In this document: positions 13,061 through 25,260 of the stretch, piece after piece | Layout of the letters: every line of letters begins with the position of its first letter | Numbering within the stretch: position 1 is the stretch's first letter | Assembly: GCF_010093535.1 (NCBI RefSeq) | Contig: NW_022985228.1 | Span: forward strand, 124,001 to 188,000 | Direction of reading: 5' to 3' | Source of the DNA: Lindgomyces ingoldianus | Lineage: Eukaryota > Ascomycota > Dothideomycetes > Pleosporales > Lindgomycetaceae | Length of the DNA: 64,000 nucleotides | Notes under the pieces: generated by a model | What the model saw: the letters and a program-made list of their open reading frames with translations, nothing else | The model's database searches: none | What the model was told of the DNA's origin: nothing | Translations under genes and position numbers: made by a program

Positions 13061-13944
13061 TACTATACATAGTAGTAGTGTTACAGCCTAAATATAAGTA
13101 ATTGCGCATAAGCAAAATTACATATTTATGTTATATAATGCTTGTGTATAAACCTTTATGTGTAAACTGTAAGGACAGAGCTCTGTACCGCTACGCTAAT
13201 ACAACTAAAAAGGTGCAAATAATTAACTAACGTTAATTATTGCGTATAGAATAGTATATATACCTGTTGCACATAAGCACTATCTCAGCCTTACGCGTAA
13301 CTGCTATCCTAGCTGTCTATTATCCCCCTTCTTAGCAGACGCATGTCCTAGGCGTTACATGACCTACCCGCAGCTCAGAGGCGCCTATGCGCATGTCTTG
13401 GTTACTGGCCAGAGGCTGACCACCTGCGGCCTAGAGGCGCGGGATAAACACAACGCAACGCTTAGTAGCCACGCCAGCTAAGCCATATACACTAGACCTC
13501 CTAGCAGCAACAACGTGGAGCTAGAAGAGGCTGCCTTACGTTTTAGTTAAAAAACTAGCTAAGCTGTCTAAGGTGTAGGTTAAACACGTAACTGTCCTTG
13601 TTGTTAGTTAATTATTATGTAAGGACAGAGCTCTATACTACTACGCTAATATAACAAAAAAAGTGTAAATAATTAACTAACATTAATTATTGCGTACAGA
13701 ATAGTATATATACCTGTCGCACGTAAGCACCATCTCGGCCTTACACGTAAGCGCCATCCTAGCCTTACATAAACGTCTAGATATTCCTTTTTTTTATATA
13801 AAGGAAAAGATAAAAGCAATAGAACTAGAAACATGTTGCCCTTACTCTACCTACTCTGTACACTGTGCACACTATACACTACTCTTACTCTTGCTACTTA
13901 AGCGCTTATACTATAAGCAGCTAGCTGAAAGAGCCTATTTAACA
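13061..13944 (+). repeat. 3' LTR of Cop-1 copy 1, interrupted by TRIM-1
   Basis: Parts 13061-13167 and 13775-13944 align with the 280-bp LTR of Cop-1 copy 2 (42708-42987, 49631-49910), including the shared tract near 'CTAGATATTCC' and the end GAGCCTATTTAACA. The net length without the insertion and one target duplication is about 277 bp. Confidence 0.8.
13168..13769. mobile_element. TRIM-1, miniature LTR element (602 bp)
   Basis: Two 152-bp direct repeats (13168-13319 and 13618-13769) both start TGTAAGGACAGAGCTCT and enclose a 298-bp non-coding interior. TAAAC is duplicated at 13163-13167 and 13770-13774. This architecture defines terminal-repeat retrotransposons in miniature. The interior is clearly more GC-rich and less RIP-mutated than the surrounding Cop-1 LTR. 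No primer binding site or polypurine tract could be assigned confidently, so the parent family is unknown. Confidence 0.75.
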
Positions 13945-15752
13945 AAAATGCTATATTACCTTTACTACAGCTTAGGTCTAGATTATAACTAAAAAGCATA
14001 AACAAACTATAAAAATAATAAAAGCTGTGTTTTTTACTACTTCTAGTAAAAAGTATATTAATAAAATACTTATCTCCCCTAGCACTATTAAGTTAAAGAC
14101 AGAGACTGCCTACTTAAAAACTGTATAATCTAAGAACACTAGCAGTACAGAATCTAGACGGACTAGATAAGTGTATAAAAATAAGATACAAAAAACATTA
14201 AGCTAGATAAAACATTAGACTATAAAGAAATCTATTACAACACTAAGGTTGTAGTAGTAGTAAGATAAGAAATTAGTAAAAGTCTTACTATAAAATTTAC
14301 TCTTAATAGAAGAAAAAGAACTGCACTAATTAATAGCAGATGTATGTTTACAGCTATTAACTTTAATTAGGTAAACTAATAAGACACACTATACTAAGTA
14401 AAAAAAAACCTCTTTAGGGTTTTCTTAGTAAACGCCTTCTTAATTAAGTTTAGAAATAGCTATATATAATTAGAAATAGTGAAGCTATAGCTATAAACAA
14501 AAAATATATATAACTAAAAATCTTTAAGCATCTTACCTTTTAAAGAAAAATACTAAGTAATACTTAGTTATAACTAGTTATATAAACATAACTTAAAAAT
14601 TAACTAAAAGAACATAATTATCTAGACCTCTAAATAACATGCTACTATAACCTAGTTAGCATGCTATAGAGACAACTGCCTAGCGTACAAACAAGTAAAA
14701 TAAGAAGCTAGCTAGTATTCTAAGAAATAGAAACTAAAGAAGTTTCTTTACTAAGATCTAAAGGCCTACGTAATTTAAATAATAATAAAAAACTTAAAAA
14801 ACTACACTTAAAAAATGCTTAAAGATAAAAAAATAAAGTAAGTAACGTACCTAACAGGTTGGCCGGCCACACGGGTTGGCCGGCCACTTTTGCCAAGCCC
14901 CTACTAAACTCTACCTATCTACATAATGCCTTAACAACAACACTAGATTAAATCTTCTAAAGAACATTAGATATAGCTTGCTTTTTAAGCTCTTAAATAA
15001 GACTTAAAACTCTCCTTACAACACGCTGCAGCTATCTATAATGTCTCTTACACAACACTAAGTAATTAACGCGCTAGACAGCCTTTACAAGCAGAATGCT
15101 AGCCTAAATTAAGGAATTTAACTAAGCTTAAAAAGAAGGTAGTTATTAAGTATATACTTAAGCTTATTATACGCAGATTTTCTTCTAAGCTTGCAGCTAT
15201 AGCTAATATAGCTAATTCCTTACCTGCAGAGCGCAATCTAGGCTAGGTTAGCTTAAACTAGACTAGTATGTAGGTTAAGCACTGCCTTAAGTTTATAATA
15301 AAGTTTAATTACAAGTATAATTATAAAAGAGCGCTCTATAAGGATCTAGAGGTTATTTAGAGCTAGTTTTGCCTAGTAGCTAACATAAAAGCTAAGTACA
15401 GTATCTAGGATAAAGACAGGTATAACTTTAACAAGTTAGGCTTTATAATAAGCTAGATATTAACTAGAGTAGTTGTTACAGCTTTAGAGAGATAAAGACA
15501 GCTAAAGGTAATACAGTAAGGTAATAAAAAGTAAATAACAGTTATCTAGGGCATTAACATAATAAGGTGGGCTATAAGATTATAAAGCTTTAAGCAGTAA
15601 ATAAAGCTACCACGCAATGTAGATTGCATAAAAGGAGGCAGATTTAGGCAGAAAAGACTTTAATAGTTAAGGATAGAGCTTATCTAACTGCTCTAAAGGA
15701 GTTTAAAGCGCGTAGTAATAGAAAGAAGCTAAAGACATAGGTGCGCGCTAAA

Positions 15753-16070
15753 TGTCACGGTATCCTCCCCGGATCCCAGACATAACTGTATTAGACGCGT
15801 ACTAGAGTATTATTAGTGCACGTCTAACATAAACACAACACAACATAGACATAAACTTAAGCATAAACTGCCTTAACACTAACTAAACCTAAAACAGGCT
15901 TAATTTATACCTAAAGCGCTTAAACTTTTAAGCTAAGTATTTAATTACTAATTTCCTTTTAAACTTTCTTATTTTTTACATAATGTCTTATACTTACTAT
16001 AATACCTTATGTAGTAATTAAACTAGACTTCTATAAAGCTCTATAACTTTACTTATACATAATTATAACA
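15753..16070 (+). repeat. 5' LTR of Gyp-3
   Basis: This 318-bp LTR is the same length as the 3' LTR and as the solo LTR at 33145-33462. Against that solo copy most differences in the first 130 bp are C-to-T or G-to-A, with CG pairs often converted to TA. Confidence 0.9.
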
Positions 16071-17029
16071 TTATGTTGTGTTAAAACTTTAGCTAAGAAT
16101 AGCCTTTAAATCTAATTTAATAAGCTTAGTACTTACATAACTCTAAGCTATTAAAGTAAGCTAAGAAGCTTTCTAAAAAGCGCTTACTTTATAAAAAAGC
16201 TACTATGTTATAAGCTTTAAAGCTTTTTAAAAAGACTTTAAAAAATAGCTTTATATTATTAAGTAGTCTATTTCTACTTTAACTTCTATTATAGTAGTAA
16301 AAACTAAGAACTTACTAGCCTTAAAGCTTACTTAGAAGTCTAGAGATAGCTTAACTTTCTTCTACTTAATGCTGCCTACAACTTATAACTTTTTTAACTT
16401 AGTAATAAAATCTAACTAACTCCTAAATCCTCTGCTGTTTAATAGAAAATAGAAAGACTTACTTTTTTTCCTATATAAGCTCTAATACAAACTTAAAAAA
16501 AATATAGACTAATTCCTTTTTAAACACTTCTAGTTACTATATGCCTACTTTTAACTTTACTATAATATAACAGCCTTAATTAACTTACTAATAAATAAAG
16601 ATATTATTAACTTAAATTAATTTATAGTATTTCTATAAGTAACTTATAAAGACCTAAATAAAAAGTTAACAGCCTTAAGTTGCCTAAACACTTTATAATA
16701 AAAAAAAAAGCTTTACTTTACACTTTACTAAGTTCTGCTAACTTATATCTAATATAGGCCTAAATAAAATAGGTCTAATTATAGCTTTATATAACTTCTT
16801 CTTAACTAAACTATAACGCGCTATAGTAGGAGAACCTCTCTTAAATAACTTTAATGTGTATGTAAACCTAATTGCTACCTATAATAATAACATAAGGTTC
16901 CTCTTTATATAAGCCTTAATACGCCCCTAAACTAGCGCAGTTGTAAATAAGAACCTTAACATAATAAAAATTAATTTAAATTATACTTTAGTTAGTTCTA
17001 AAAAGCATAAAAATTATAAAAAAAAAAGT

Positions 17030-17075
17030 TAATACTTTAAGTGTAGTAAGTATAGTTATATTTTTTAAAACTACT
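17030..17075 (+). pseudogene. Gyp-3 gag zinc-knuckle remnant
   Basis: The frame reads 'YFKCSKYSYIF*NY', which fits a CX2CX4HX4C knuckle whose first and last cysteines and histidine have become tyrosine and whose glycine has become serine. All four are the changes RIP produces. This is the nucleic-acid-binding end of gag, upstream of pol. Confidence 0.55.
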
Positions 17076-18279
17076 TTATTCCTTTTTTTTAAGTCTACAT
17101 AAGTAGCGCTACTAGCACTTATTAAAGATCTTTACTATTTTAATTTTGTTTTTATAAGAGCTTTAACTTATATTTAAGCTCTAATTCTCTTTACTACTCT
17201 TAACATAGCTGCAGCTATAGTAGTAGGAGCCTGCAAAAAGGCTTATCTTAGGGCTAAGTTACCCTCTAGAACTAATTTAACACTAGATCTTTACTAACTT
17301 ATAGGCTAAGTCTCCTACTAATAACTAGAAGTACTAAGTTAATATTTTTATATATTTATAATAAAAAACTATATTAGCCTTAATATAAGCTTTTATTAAC
17401 TTAGGAGTAAACAGCATAGGTTACATTAATAGAGAACTAGTGTGTAAACTAAATCTCTAATTAACACTGCTTACCTAAATAATTTACCTAACTAGATTTA
17501 ATAGAAAATAACTTAAAAAAGGTTTTATCTTTTATACTATAACTATTATAATTACTTACTAACACTATAAGAAGCAGATTAAGCTTTATATAATAAACAT
17601 AAAATGTTATAACTTAATCTTAGGACAACTATAGCTATATTAGCATAAGGTTGCCTTTAATTACTAAGAGTAAGTTCTAAACTTTAACTCTTTTTAATGC
17701 TAAAATGTATGCTTACACTTACACCTAAACAACACCTAAATAGCACTTAATATAGAAAGTTTTTAGACTTACTTTTTAATAACTTAGAAAAGAACTACTT
17801 AAGTAAGGCTAATAAGCTAGGCCTTTTACTAAGATAAGCTATGTAAAATAATTTAACAACTACTTAAACCTAAAAAAGAAAAAGCTTTTAAGAAACTTTT
17901 ACCTACTTAATTTAAACATAAACTAGAACTTAAACAGCAGATAAACATCTACTATATAAGACCTGCCCTATTTATAACTCTAGCTTAATAACTAGATTAT
18001 AAAATCTACGCAGTTATAATTTTTAATATAGACTAAGCTTTAGCTTTTTAAAAACATACTAACTTAAGATAATAATCTTTTAAAACTACTATAACTTATT
18101 ATATGTTTTTTTTAAGATAAGTCTAATAAGCTTTTAATATAATATTTATATAATTACTAGATAACTCTTAAGCCTAGTAAACAACCTAGTTATAGGCTAC
18201 TATATAAAATGTTACTAAATAAATTAAAAGTGCTTTAAAAATACTTTAATAAGAAACTAGAGAAAGGGTTTATTTAAGC

Positions 18280-19470
18280 TAGCTTCTTACTAGTAGTGTT
18301 ACTTATACTATTTATAAAAAAACTTAAAGGTAAGCTTTAATTCTATGTTAACTACTAAGGACTAAACACTATTACTATTAAAAACTAATACTTAATTTCC
18401 TTTTTATAGGAAACTCTAAGCTAACTAAGCAAAGCAAAGTATTTTATAAAGTTAGATATTATTACTGCCTTTAATAAGCTAAAGATAGTAAAGGGTAATA
18501 AGTAGCTAACAGCATTTTAGACTTAATATAGACTATTTAAGTACCTAGTAATGCCCTTTAGCTTAGCTAACACGCTTAGTACTTTTTAACATTTTATAAA
18601 CAACTTACTCTAACCCTACCTAGACATGTTCTGCACTATGTATATTAACAATATTCTAATCTACAGTAATAGCCTTTTAGAGCATAAATAGCATGTACGC
18701 CTAGTGCTAAAGGCTATAGAAAAAGCAGGTCTATAACTTAACATAAATAAATGTAAGTTCTACTAATTAAAGGTTATATATTTAGAATATATAATTTTTA
18801 CAGATAGCATCTAAATAGACTCTGTTAAGGTTTAGACTATGCTAGATTAGTAATACTTAAAGAACATAAAAAATGTTTAAGCCTTTATAGGATTTACTAA
18901 CTTTTACTAATAATTTATTAATAACTTTTTATAGCTAGTAAGCCCTATAATTACACTTACTAAGAAAAAAGTTTAATTTAACTTTAACTTAAATTACTAA
19001 TAGTTTTTTAACTAGCTAAAGAAAGCCTTTACTAAAGCTCTAATACTCTACTACTTTAACTTTAAACTACTAATACTTGTAGAAGCTAATACTTTAGACT
19101 ATGTAGTAGCAGGAGTTCTTTCTTAGACTAAGCTAGACAGGACTATTAGGCCTATTACATACTTCTTAAAAAAAATAAGTCCTGTAGAAGGTAATTATAA
19201 GATCTATAATAAAAAATTACTTACTATAGTATACTACTTTAAATAATAGCAACCTAAACTAGAAGGTGCAGCGCATCTAATATAGGTTCTATCTAACTAT
19301 AAGAACTTATAGTACTTTATAACTATAAAATAACTTAGCTACTAATAAGCTTATTAGTTTAAATACCTATCTTATTTTAATTTTAAGATTACTTATTATC
19401 CTAGTTAAAACAAAAGGAAATTAGATGCCTTTATAAGGTAATCCTAAGACATCTCTACTTAAAAAAAAGT
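18280..19470 (+). pseudogene. Gyp-3 reverse transcriptase and RNase H remnant
   Basis: The plus frame shows 'AKYFIKLDIITAFNKL', 'FKYLVMPFSLANT' and 'MYINNILIYSN' (RT blocks), then from about 19050 an RNase H segment with 'PITYFLKKISPVEGNY' and 'IYNKKLL'. The active-site pair at 18647-18652 reads AAC AAT (Asn-Asn) where gypsy RTs have Asp-Asp. Many TAG/TAA stops are present. The order RT then RNase H then integrase identifies Ty3/gypsy rather than copia. Confidence 0.8.
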
Positions 19471-19734
19471 ATAAAAGGCTTAACACTAAACTCTACTTTA
19501 ACTTAAGCTATTTTTAGACCTTAACTTAAATAAAATAAATTAGATAATTAATTAGATTATTACTAATAAGTATCTAAATAATAAATTTATTTAAAAAACC
19601 TTAGACCTACTCTAAAATAGCGCTAGTTAGTTAAAAAAGGTAACACTAGCTAACTACAAAAACTAAAATAGTAAGCTATATTACTATAACTAACTTGTAA
19701 TCTTTAATTTTAATAAACTAAAAATTAAACTACT

Positions 19735-21050
19735 TTAAATTATACATAACTTGCCTATTAAAGGACACCTAGGCAGAGGAAAGACTCTTAACCTACTACA
19801 GAGAGAGTACTACTAGCCCCGCATGTTCTATACTATACACTAATATGTATTATGTTGCTATACTTACTATAAAGTAAAGGCCTCTTAAAAAAGGTATAAT
19901 AGCTTACTTAAACTGCTTCTAATCTTTAAACAAGCTTAAAAAGACATATTAATTAATTTTATTATAAACCTACTCTTATCTAAAAGGTATATAAATATTA
20001 TAGTAGTTGTTAATTACTTAACTAAGTATTAACACTTAATACTATGTTTCTTTATAACTGCCTTTAATATAGCCTAGTTATTCTACTAATACATATAAGT
20101 TTACTATAGCCTACCTAACATAATTATATTAGACAGAGGTACACAGTTTGTCTTAGCCTTCTAGGACAAACTTTATAAATAGCTTTAAATTATTCTCTAT
20201 TTATCTACAGCTTTTTACCTAGAGACTAATAGCTAGACTAAGAATGTAAACACTATAATAAAATAAGTTCTATAAGTGTATATAAACTACTAGTAAGATA
20301 ACTAAGTAAAATAGTTAGCTATAGCATAGTTTAAAGCTAATAACATAACATTTAAATTAATATAAGTATCTCTGTTCTTAGTAAACTATAGATACTACCT
20401 TTAAATAAAATTTAAACTACTTATAAATACCCTCTAACTAACTTATTAATCTATATAAGTAATAGACATAAATAGACTTATTAACAAAATTTAAAATATA
20501 TTTAAATATGTTTATAAAAAGCTTACATAGGCTTAAGCTTTTTAATAAGAGTACATAAACTAATTTTAAACCCTTGCCCCTGTGTATGCAGCTAGTAAGA
20601 AGGTTTAGCTAGACACTAAAAATATCTAAATAAACTAATAATTAAAGAAACTTAATTAAAAGAACTTTAGCCCTTTTATAGTAGCTTATATAGTCTTATT
20701 ACATACTTACTAATTAATCCTACTTAACAGCATAAAGATACACCCTGTGTTCTACGTATTATTGCTGCGCTAAGTAGCCCTTAAATCTAACTATCTACTT
20801 AGATAGCTAAACCTACTACTTAAACCTATTATTATAAATAATAAACTAGAATATGTTATAGAAGATGTTAAATAAATCTAGTTTAATAAAAAAAACATAT
20901 CTATAAATACTTTATAAAATAGACTAGATATAACAAACTGTTGTAGAAACTTATAGAAGCCCTATAAAAGAACTCTATAGTAACCTAATTCTACACCTAA
21001 TACTTATTTAAACTAAACCTGTACCCTAACAAAGACAACCTAATGCTAGA
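19735..21050 (+). pseudogene. Gyp-3 integrase and chromodomain-like tail remnant
   Basis: The zinc-binding start reads 'IKGHLGRGKTLNLLQREYY' near 19755-19815, followed by the core with 'LDRGTQFVLAF' near 20130-20165, where the catalytic aspartate of DxGxQF is still present. Near 20740-20860 'IKIHPVFYVLLL' and a following 'LEYVIEDVK' resemble the LHPVFHVSLL and chromodomain entry of fungal chromoviruses. The frame contains stops. Confidence 0.7.
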
Positions 21051-21095
21051 ACTACTAATGTAAAGGATTCCCTTTCTAATAAAGGGGGGGGGTAC

Positions 21096-21413
21096 TGTTA
21101 CAGTATCCTCCCTAGATTCTAGACATAACTGTATTAGACGCGTACTAGAGTATTATTAGTGCACGTCTAACATAAACACAACATAATATAGACATAAACT
21201 TAAGCATAAACTACTTTAACACTAACTAAACCTAGAATAGGCTTAATTTATACCTAAAGCGCTTAGACTTCTAAGCTAAGTATTTAATTACTAATTTTCT
21301 TCTAAACTTTCCTGTTCCTTACACAACATCTTGTACCTACTATAATACCTCACGTAGTAATTAAACTAGACCTCCGTGAAGCTCTATAACCTTACTCGTG
21401 CACAATCGTGACA
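21096..21413 (+). repeat. 3' LTR of Gyp-3
   Basis: This 318-bp LTR is preceded by the polypurine tract and followed by the CTAAA target duplication. The right half (CTCGTGCACAATCGTGACA) is less mutated than the same part of the 5' LTR. Confidence 0.9.
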
Positions 21414-21699
21414 CTAAAGGAGGTAAGCTAAGTTAAAGGCAATGCAGGCAGTGCAATTAGACTAGGCATAACTTGCGTACGTGTAAGTAAGTAGCAGAAG
21501 TAGACTCTAAATAATATCTTATGTTATATTACTTTATACAGGGCTAAAGTGGGCTGTTTTGCAAGAGAATAGGGTGGTTTTAGTAGGGGCTTGGCAAAAG
21601 TGGCTAGCCAACCCGTGTGGCCGGCCAACCTGTTAGGTACGTTAAGAATATATTAATTAGTGCAATAAATAAGACATATAATTTCTAAGAAATACAGTA

Positions 21700-23080
21700 A
21701 CTACTAGGACATGTTTAAGACACCTAAAGATCTAGAAGAACTCCTGCCACACTAGCTATAGAACTACGCAATAAACCTAAAACTAAGTCTGTAGCTAAAA
21801 ACATATAAGTTAAGACTACTTACTAAGATCTAAAAGGAAGCTCTATAAGAGTATATAGACAAAATGCTAGCAAGAGGGCATATATAAGAAAGTAAAAGCT
21901 TTATAGCATTAGCAGTAGTATTTATAAAAAAGAAGAGAGAAAAAATAAAAGTCGACTAAGACTATTAAACTATTAATAAAAACACTATTTAGAATTAGTT
22001 TCTGTTACCTATTATATAAGACATAATAGATTAGCTTTATAAAACTAAGTATTATATAAAGTTTAACATATAAGATAGATTTAATAAAATAAAAATAAAA
22101 AAAAGGCTATAAATAAATACTAGCCTTTTAAACTTTAAAAGCTTTTTATAAATTTTTTATTATGCTATTTAGATTAACTAACACCTTAGCTACCTTTTAA
22201 TAAGTAATTAACACTACACTTAATCTATACCTAGACATTTTTATACTAGTATACTTAGATAACGTTTTTATCTACACTAAAGGTAAAACTAGTATTAAAC
22301 TAGCTATAAAAATATAGACTTTACTTATAACTTTTAACGTAGAAGTTTAATATATAAAAGACTAAATACCTTAGATTTATTATTAATAAAGAAGAAGTTA
22401 AAATAGACTTTATAAAAGTTAAAAAAGTTATAGAATAGCTAACACCTATAAGTGTAATGAAAGTTAGAGGATTTCTAGGCCTAATAAAATATGTGTAATA
22501 AATAATTAAAAACTACTTAAAAATTACACTACCTCTTATAGACACAACATTAAAAAAAACTATACTCTAAGTTTATTTAGAACTCTTAGATAAAAAAAGC
22601 TTTTTAAAAACTTAAAAAAATAATAACTAGTAAGCTAGTAATACAGATGTATAACCTAACACTAGAAACTAAGCTATATATAGACGCATTATAAAGAGCT
22701 AAAGAAGCATTGTTCCTCTAAAAGCAAGAAAACAGAAGATAGCATCTAGTAGCATATTACTTAGCAAAATTCTCTCCCTTAGAATAAAAGTACATAATTC
22801 TAGACAAAGAATTAAAAGTAATAGTAAATGCGCTAAAAGTATAAGAAATAAAGCTATAAAAAACTAGTTAATAATTTATTATATACACTAACTACACTAA
22901 CTTAGTTACCTTTTTAATAATAAAAAACTGTTGCTAATGCATGTATAATAGGCTATAGAATTAGCCTAGTTTAACTTTATAATAAAACATGTAGTGGGTG
23001 CTAATAACTAGTAAGTAGACACTTTAAGTAGATAAGCTAACTATTTAAAAAAAAAAAACATAAAGAAATTCACTATATTT
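21700..23080 (+). pseudogene. Gyp-2 copy 1 reverse transcriptase and RNase H remnant
   Basis: The plus frame shows 'SKSFIALAVVFIKKKR', 'LLPIIQDIID', 'LTNTLATFQQVINTTL' and 'VYLDNVFIYTK', the canonical gypsy RT series, then RNase H from about 22640 with 'LVAYYLAKFSPLE' and 'ILDKELK'. The active site reads GAT AAC at 22258-22263 (Asp-Asn), so the second aspartate is lost. Stops are frequent. Confidence 0.75.
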
Positions 23081-23089
23081 AAAAAAAAC

Positions 23090-24500
23090 CCTAGAATAAT
23101 TAGTTTATAATAGACTAGATTTTAAGATAAAAATCTGCTCTCTTACAGTAGCAGAACAAAGATAGAAAAACCTTATTAAAGAGTATTATAAGCCTTCTAT
23201 ATTTAGACACTTTAGAATTATATCACTCTAAAAGAAAATTGAGCTATAATTCTTTAGAATATCCTAAAACTAAATAACTATACACTGTTACAGTCGGCAT
23301 GCTCAAGCTACAAGCAAGAGGTGGTGTAACTTAACTAGATTAAACTAAGGAGCAGAGGAGCTGCTCTGCGAATTTAAATATACATGTGCTCCCTGCCAAG
23401 GCACTACTCGTCGCGCAAGCGAGGGACCTGAGGCCGCAGAGCATGTGACGCGGTACGCGCCGTCACATACACTAAAGTTCTTAGTAAATGTAACATTTAT
23501 AATAAAAATAACTTTATAAAGCATAAAACATACAGACATTTACAACCTATTAAAGCTCTTATACAGCTATAGATAATAATAACTATAGACTTTATAACTA
23601 GACTTCTACTATTGTGCAAACCTAGCACAGAAAGACTCTGTAACATAATAACAGTTGCTCTAGACAAAACTATAAAATTCCTGCATATGTAGCCTTTAAA
23701 AAAGACTATAATAGCTAAGAAATTTATTTATAAACTTAAATAAAATATAGTTTTAGTTTATAGCTACTTATAAATTATTATTATTAATAGAGATAAACTG
23801 TTTATAAGTAAATTTTAGAAAGCTGCTATAAGATACTTAGGCATAAAACATAGGCTATCTACAGCATATTACCTGTAAACAGATAGACAGACTAAGCAAG
23901 TAAATGCTAAGGTAGAAAAGTACTTAAGAAAATATATATTTTATAACTAGAATAATTAGGCAGAATAGCTTTTTATAGCACAGCTTACTATTAACATAGT
24001 ACAATCTGCTATAATAAAAGAAACTTTTTATAAAGCTAACTTTAGCTATTACTTTTACTACATACTTTATAAAAACTAACTAATAGACTTACTAAAGACT
24101 ATTAACTACTTATTAAACTTATTAAACTTATACTAGAAGTTAGCAGTTACAGCTAAAGCTAGCTAAAAAATAATAAAATAAAATATAAATAAAGTATAAC
24201 AACTTAGTCTAGAAATTTATTCTAGAGACTATGTCTACCTTAAGACTAGGAATCTCTGTACCTCGAGACTTTTTAAAAACTTATAAAAAAAATATATTAG
24301 AGTATATAAAGTATTATAAATGTAATAAGACAACTGTAAGCTTAAATTACTAAAAAAATATGTATACACCTATAGTTTTACATCTTAAAGCTTAAAAAAG
24401 CATTTAAAGAAATACCTTTTTAACAACTAGATAAAGAGATATAAAAGTAGAATATAAAGTAAAACTTATACTTAATGCTAGAAATAAAAGAGAATTTCTA
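23090..24500 (+). pseudogene. Gyp-2 copy 1 integrase remnant
   Basis: This follows RNase H in the same orientation and is split by the solo LTR at 23286-23467. Segments on both sides align with the reverse complement of 35250-37300 in Gyp-2 copy 2, for example the sequence near 24370-24420 with 36110-36200. It is identified from position in the pol order and from that alignment. No intact DDE triad could be read. Confidence 0.55.
23286..23467. repeat. Solo LTR, unassigned family (182 bp)
   Basis: It starts TGTTACAGTCGGCATG and ends CGCCGTCACA, with TACAC duplicated at 23281-23285 and 23468-23472. It is GC-rich and hardly RIP-mutated, unlike the Gyp-2 pol around it, which suggests late insertion or escape because of its short length. 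No other copy is in the window. Confidence 0.75.
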
Positions 24501-25260
24501 GTAAAGTAAAAAGAATAGCTTACTAGTAAAAGCACTTAGAAGCTTATTAAGAACTTAATAAACGCTCTACATCTTTTTTAAGATTATTAGGCATCTCTTC
24601 TAACTAGAAAACACTATTATTATCTAAAAAAACCCTTAGTAACACTAAATAGCTATAATATAGAAAGTCTATAACTCTTTAATATAGGCTAAGAAGAAAG
24701 AAGACTTATAGCTTTTACTTTTAGTGCTTTAATCTTATCTAAAAATAAAATGTCTTCTTTTAAATACTTTACTTTTTAATGTTTAAGTACGTTAAGTTGC
24801 TTTTAAGGTTAAGCTTTTTTAGTATTAATAAACTACTGCTTACTTAAGTAACACTTTACCTTCTTAAGATAGTATTGTGTTTTATACTTTTTTTAACAGC
24901 CTTTTACACTCCTTCTTTAAATAATTCTATATAGTGTTAGAAATAAAAGTGTTATAATAACTACTTTTTGTTACACACTTTATATACTTCTTTAATTATA
25001 AAGTTAAGACATAAAAAAAGCAACTTAAGTAATAAAGACTACATAGCTGCATCGTTGTATAGTAAAGAGGATTAAAGTAAGCAATAGTGCGCAAATAGTA
25101 CGTAGAACTAGACAAACAAGAGCACTAGTAAGGCATAGTTAAAAAAGATAGACATCTATAAAGTGTTTATAGAAGGGCACTTACTAGATAAAAAAGAACT
25201 CTAACGCTTACAATAGTGTAAGCAGAATAGTAAGAACGCTAGTAGAGAGAAGAGCCTGTA
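24501..25260 (+). other. Gyp-2 copy 1 region between pol and 3' LTR
   Basis: AT-rich, RIP-mutated sequence without a readable frame. The last bases before the LTR are purine-rich (GTAGAGAGAAGAG), a likely polypurine tract. Confidence 0.5.

Larger units (their letters stand above)
502..13944 (+). mobile_element. Ty1/copia element Cop-1 copy 1, 3' portion, multiply interrupted
   Basis: Segments 502-853, 1958-2410 and 12411-13060 align in order with 48140-48490, 48500-48950 and 48950-49630 of the complete Cop-1 copy 2. They are therefore the RNase H end, the 3' untranslated region and the 3' LTR (13061-13944) of one element. Its 5' half lies left of the window beyond the family F insertion. It is interrupted by FB-B1 (856-1955), FB-B2 with its own passenger (2413-12408) and TRIM-1 (13168-13769). 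All reading frames carry TAG/TAA stops consistent with RIP. No functional protein is possible. Confidence 0.8.
15753..21413 (+). mobile_element. Complete Ty3/gypsy chromovirus-like element Gyp-3 (5661 bp)
   Basis: Both LTRs are 318 bp (15753-16070, 21096-21413), begin TGTYACRGTATCCTCC and end TGACA or its mutated form. CTAAA is duplicated at 15748-15752 and 21414-21418. A polypurine tract (AAAGGGGGGGGG) directly precedes the 3' LTR. Plus-strand domain order is gag zinc knuckle, RT, RNase H, integrase and a chromodomain-like tail, which is the gypsy order. Every frame is riddled with stops. It inserted into Pogo-A1 after that element had lost its centre or at a site outside the deletion. Confidence 0.9.
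14845..21642 (+). mobile_element. Pogo-A copy 1, internally deleted and split by Gyp-3
   Basis: TA flanks both ends. The terminal inverted repeat begins ACGTACCTAACAGGTTGG at left, with the reverse complement at 21600-21642. The left part (14845-15752) carries a RIP-broken Fot1/Pogo transposase frame; the right part (21419-21642) carries its C-terminal tail. Compared with Pogo-A2 about 700 bp are missing at about 15582, joining positions equivalent to about 32373 and 33109 of A2, so most of the catalytic domain is gone. Net length is about 1.13 kb against about 1.84 kb for A2. Confidence 0.8.

Noticed and set aside
23345..23539. 64-codon minus frame
   Set aside because: It lies in the CG-rich solo LTR and runs into Gyp-2 sequence.
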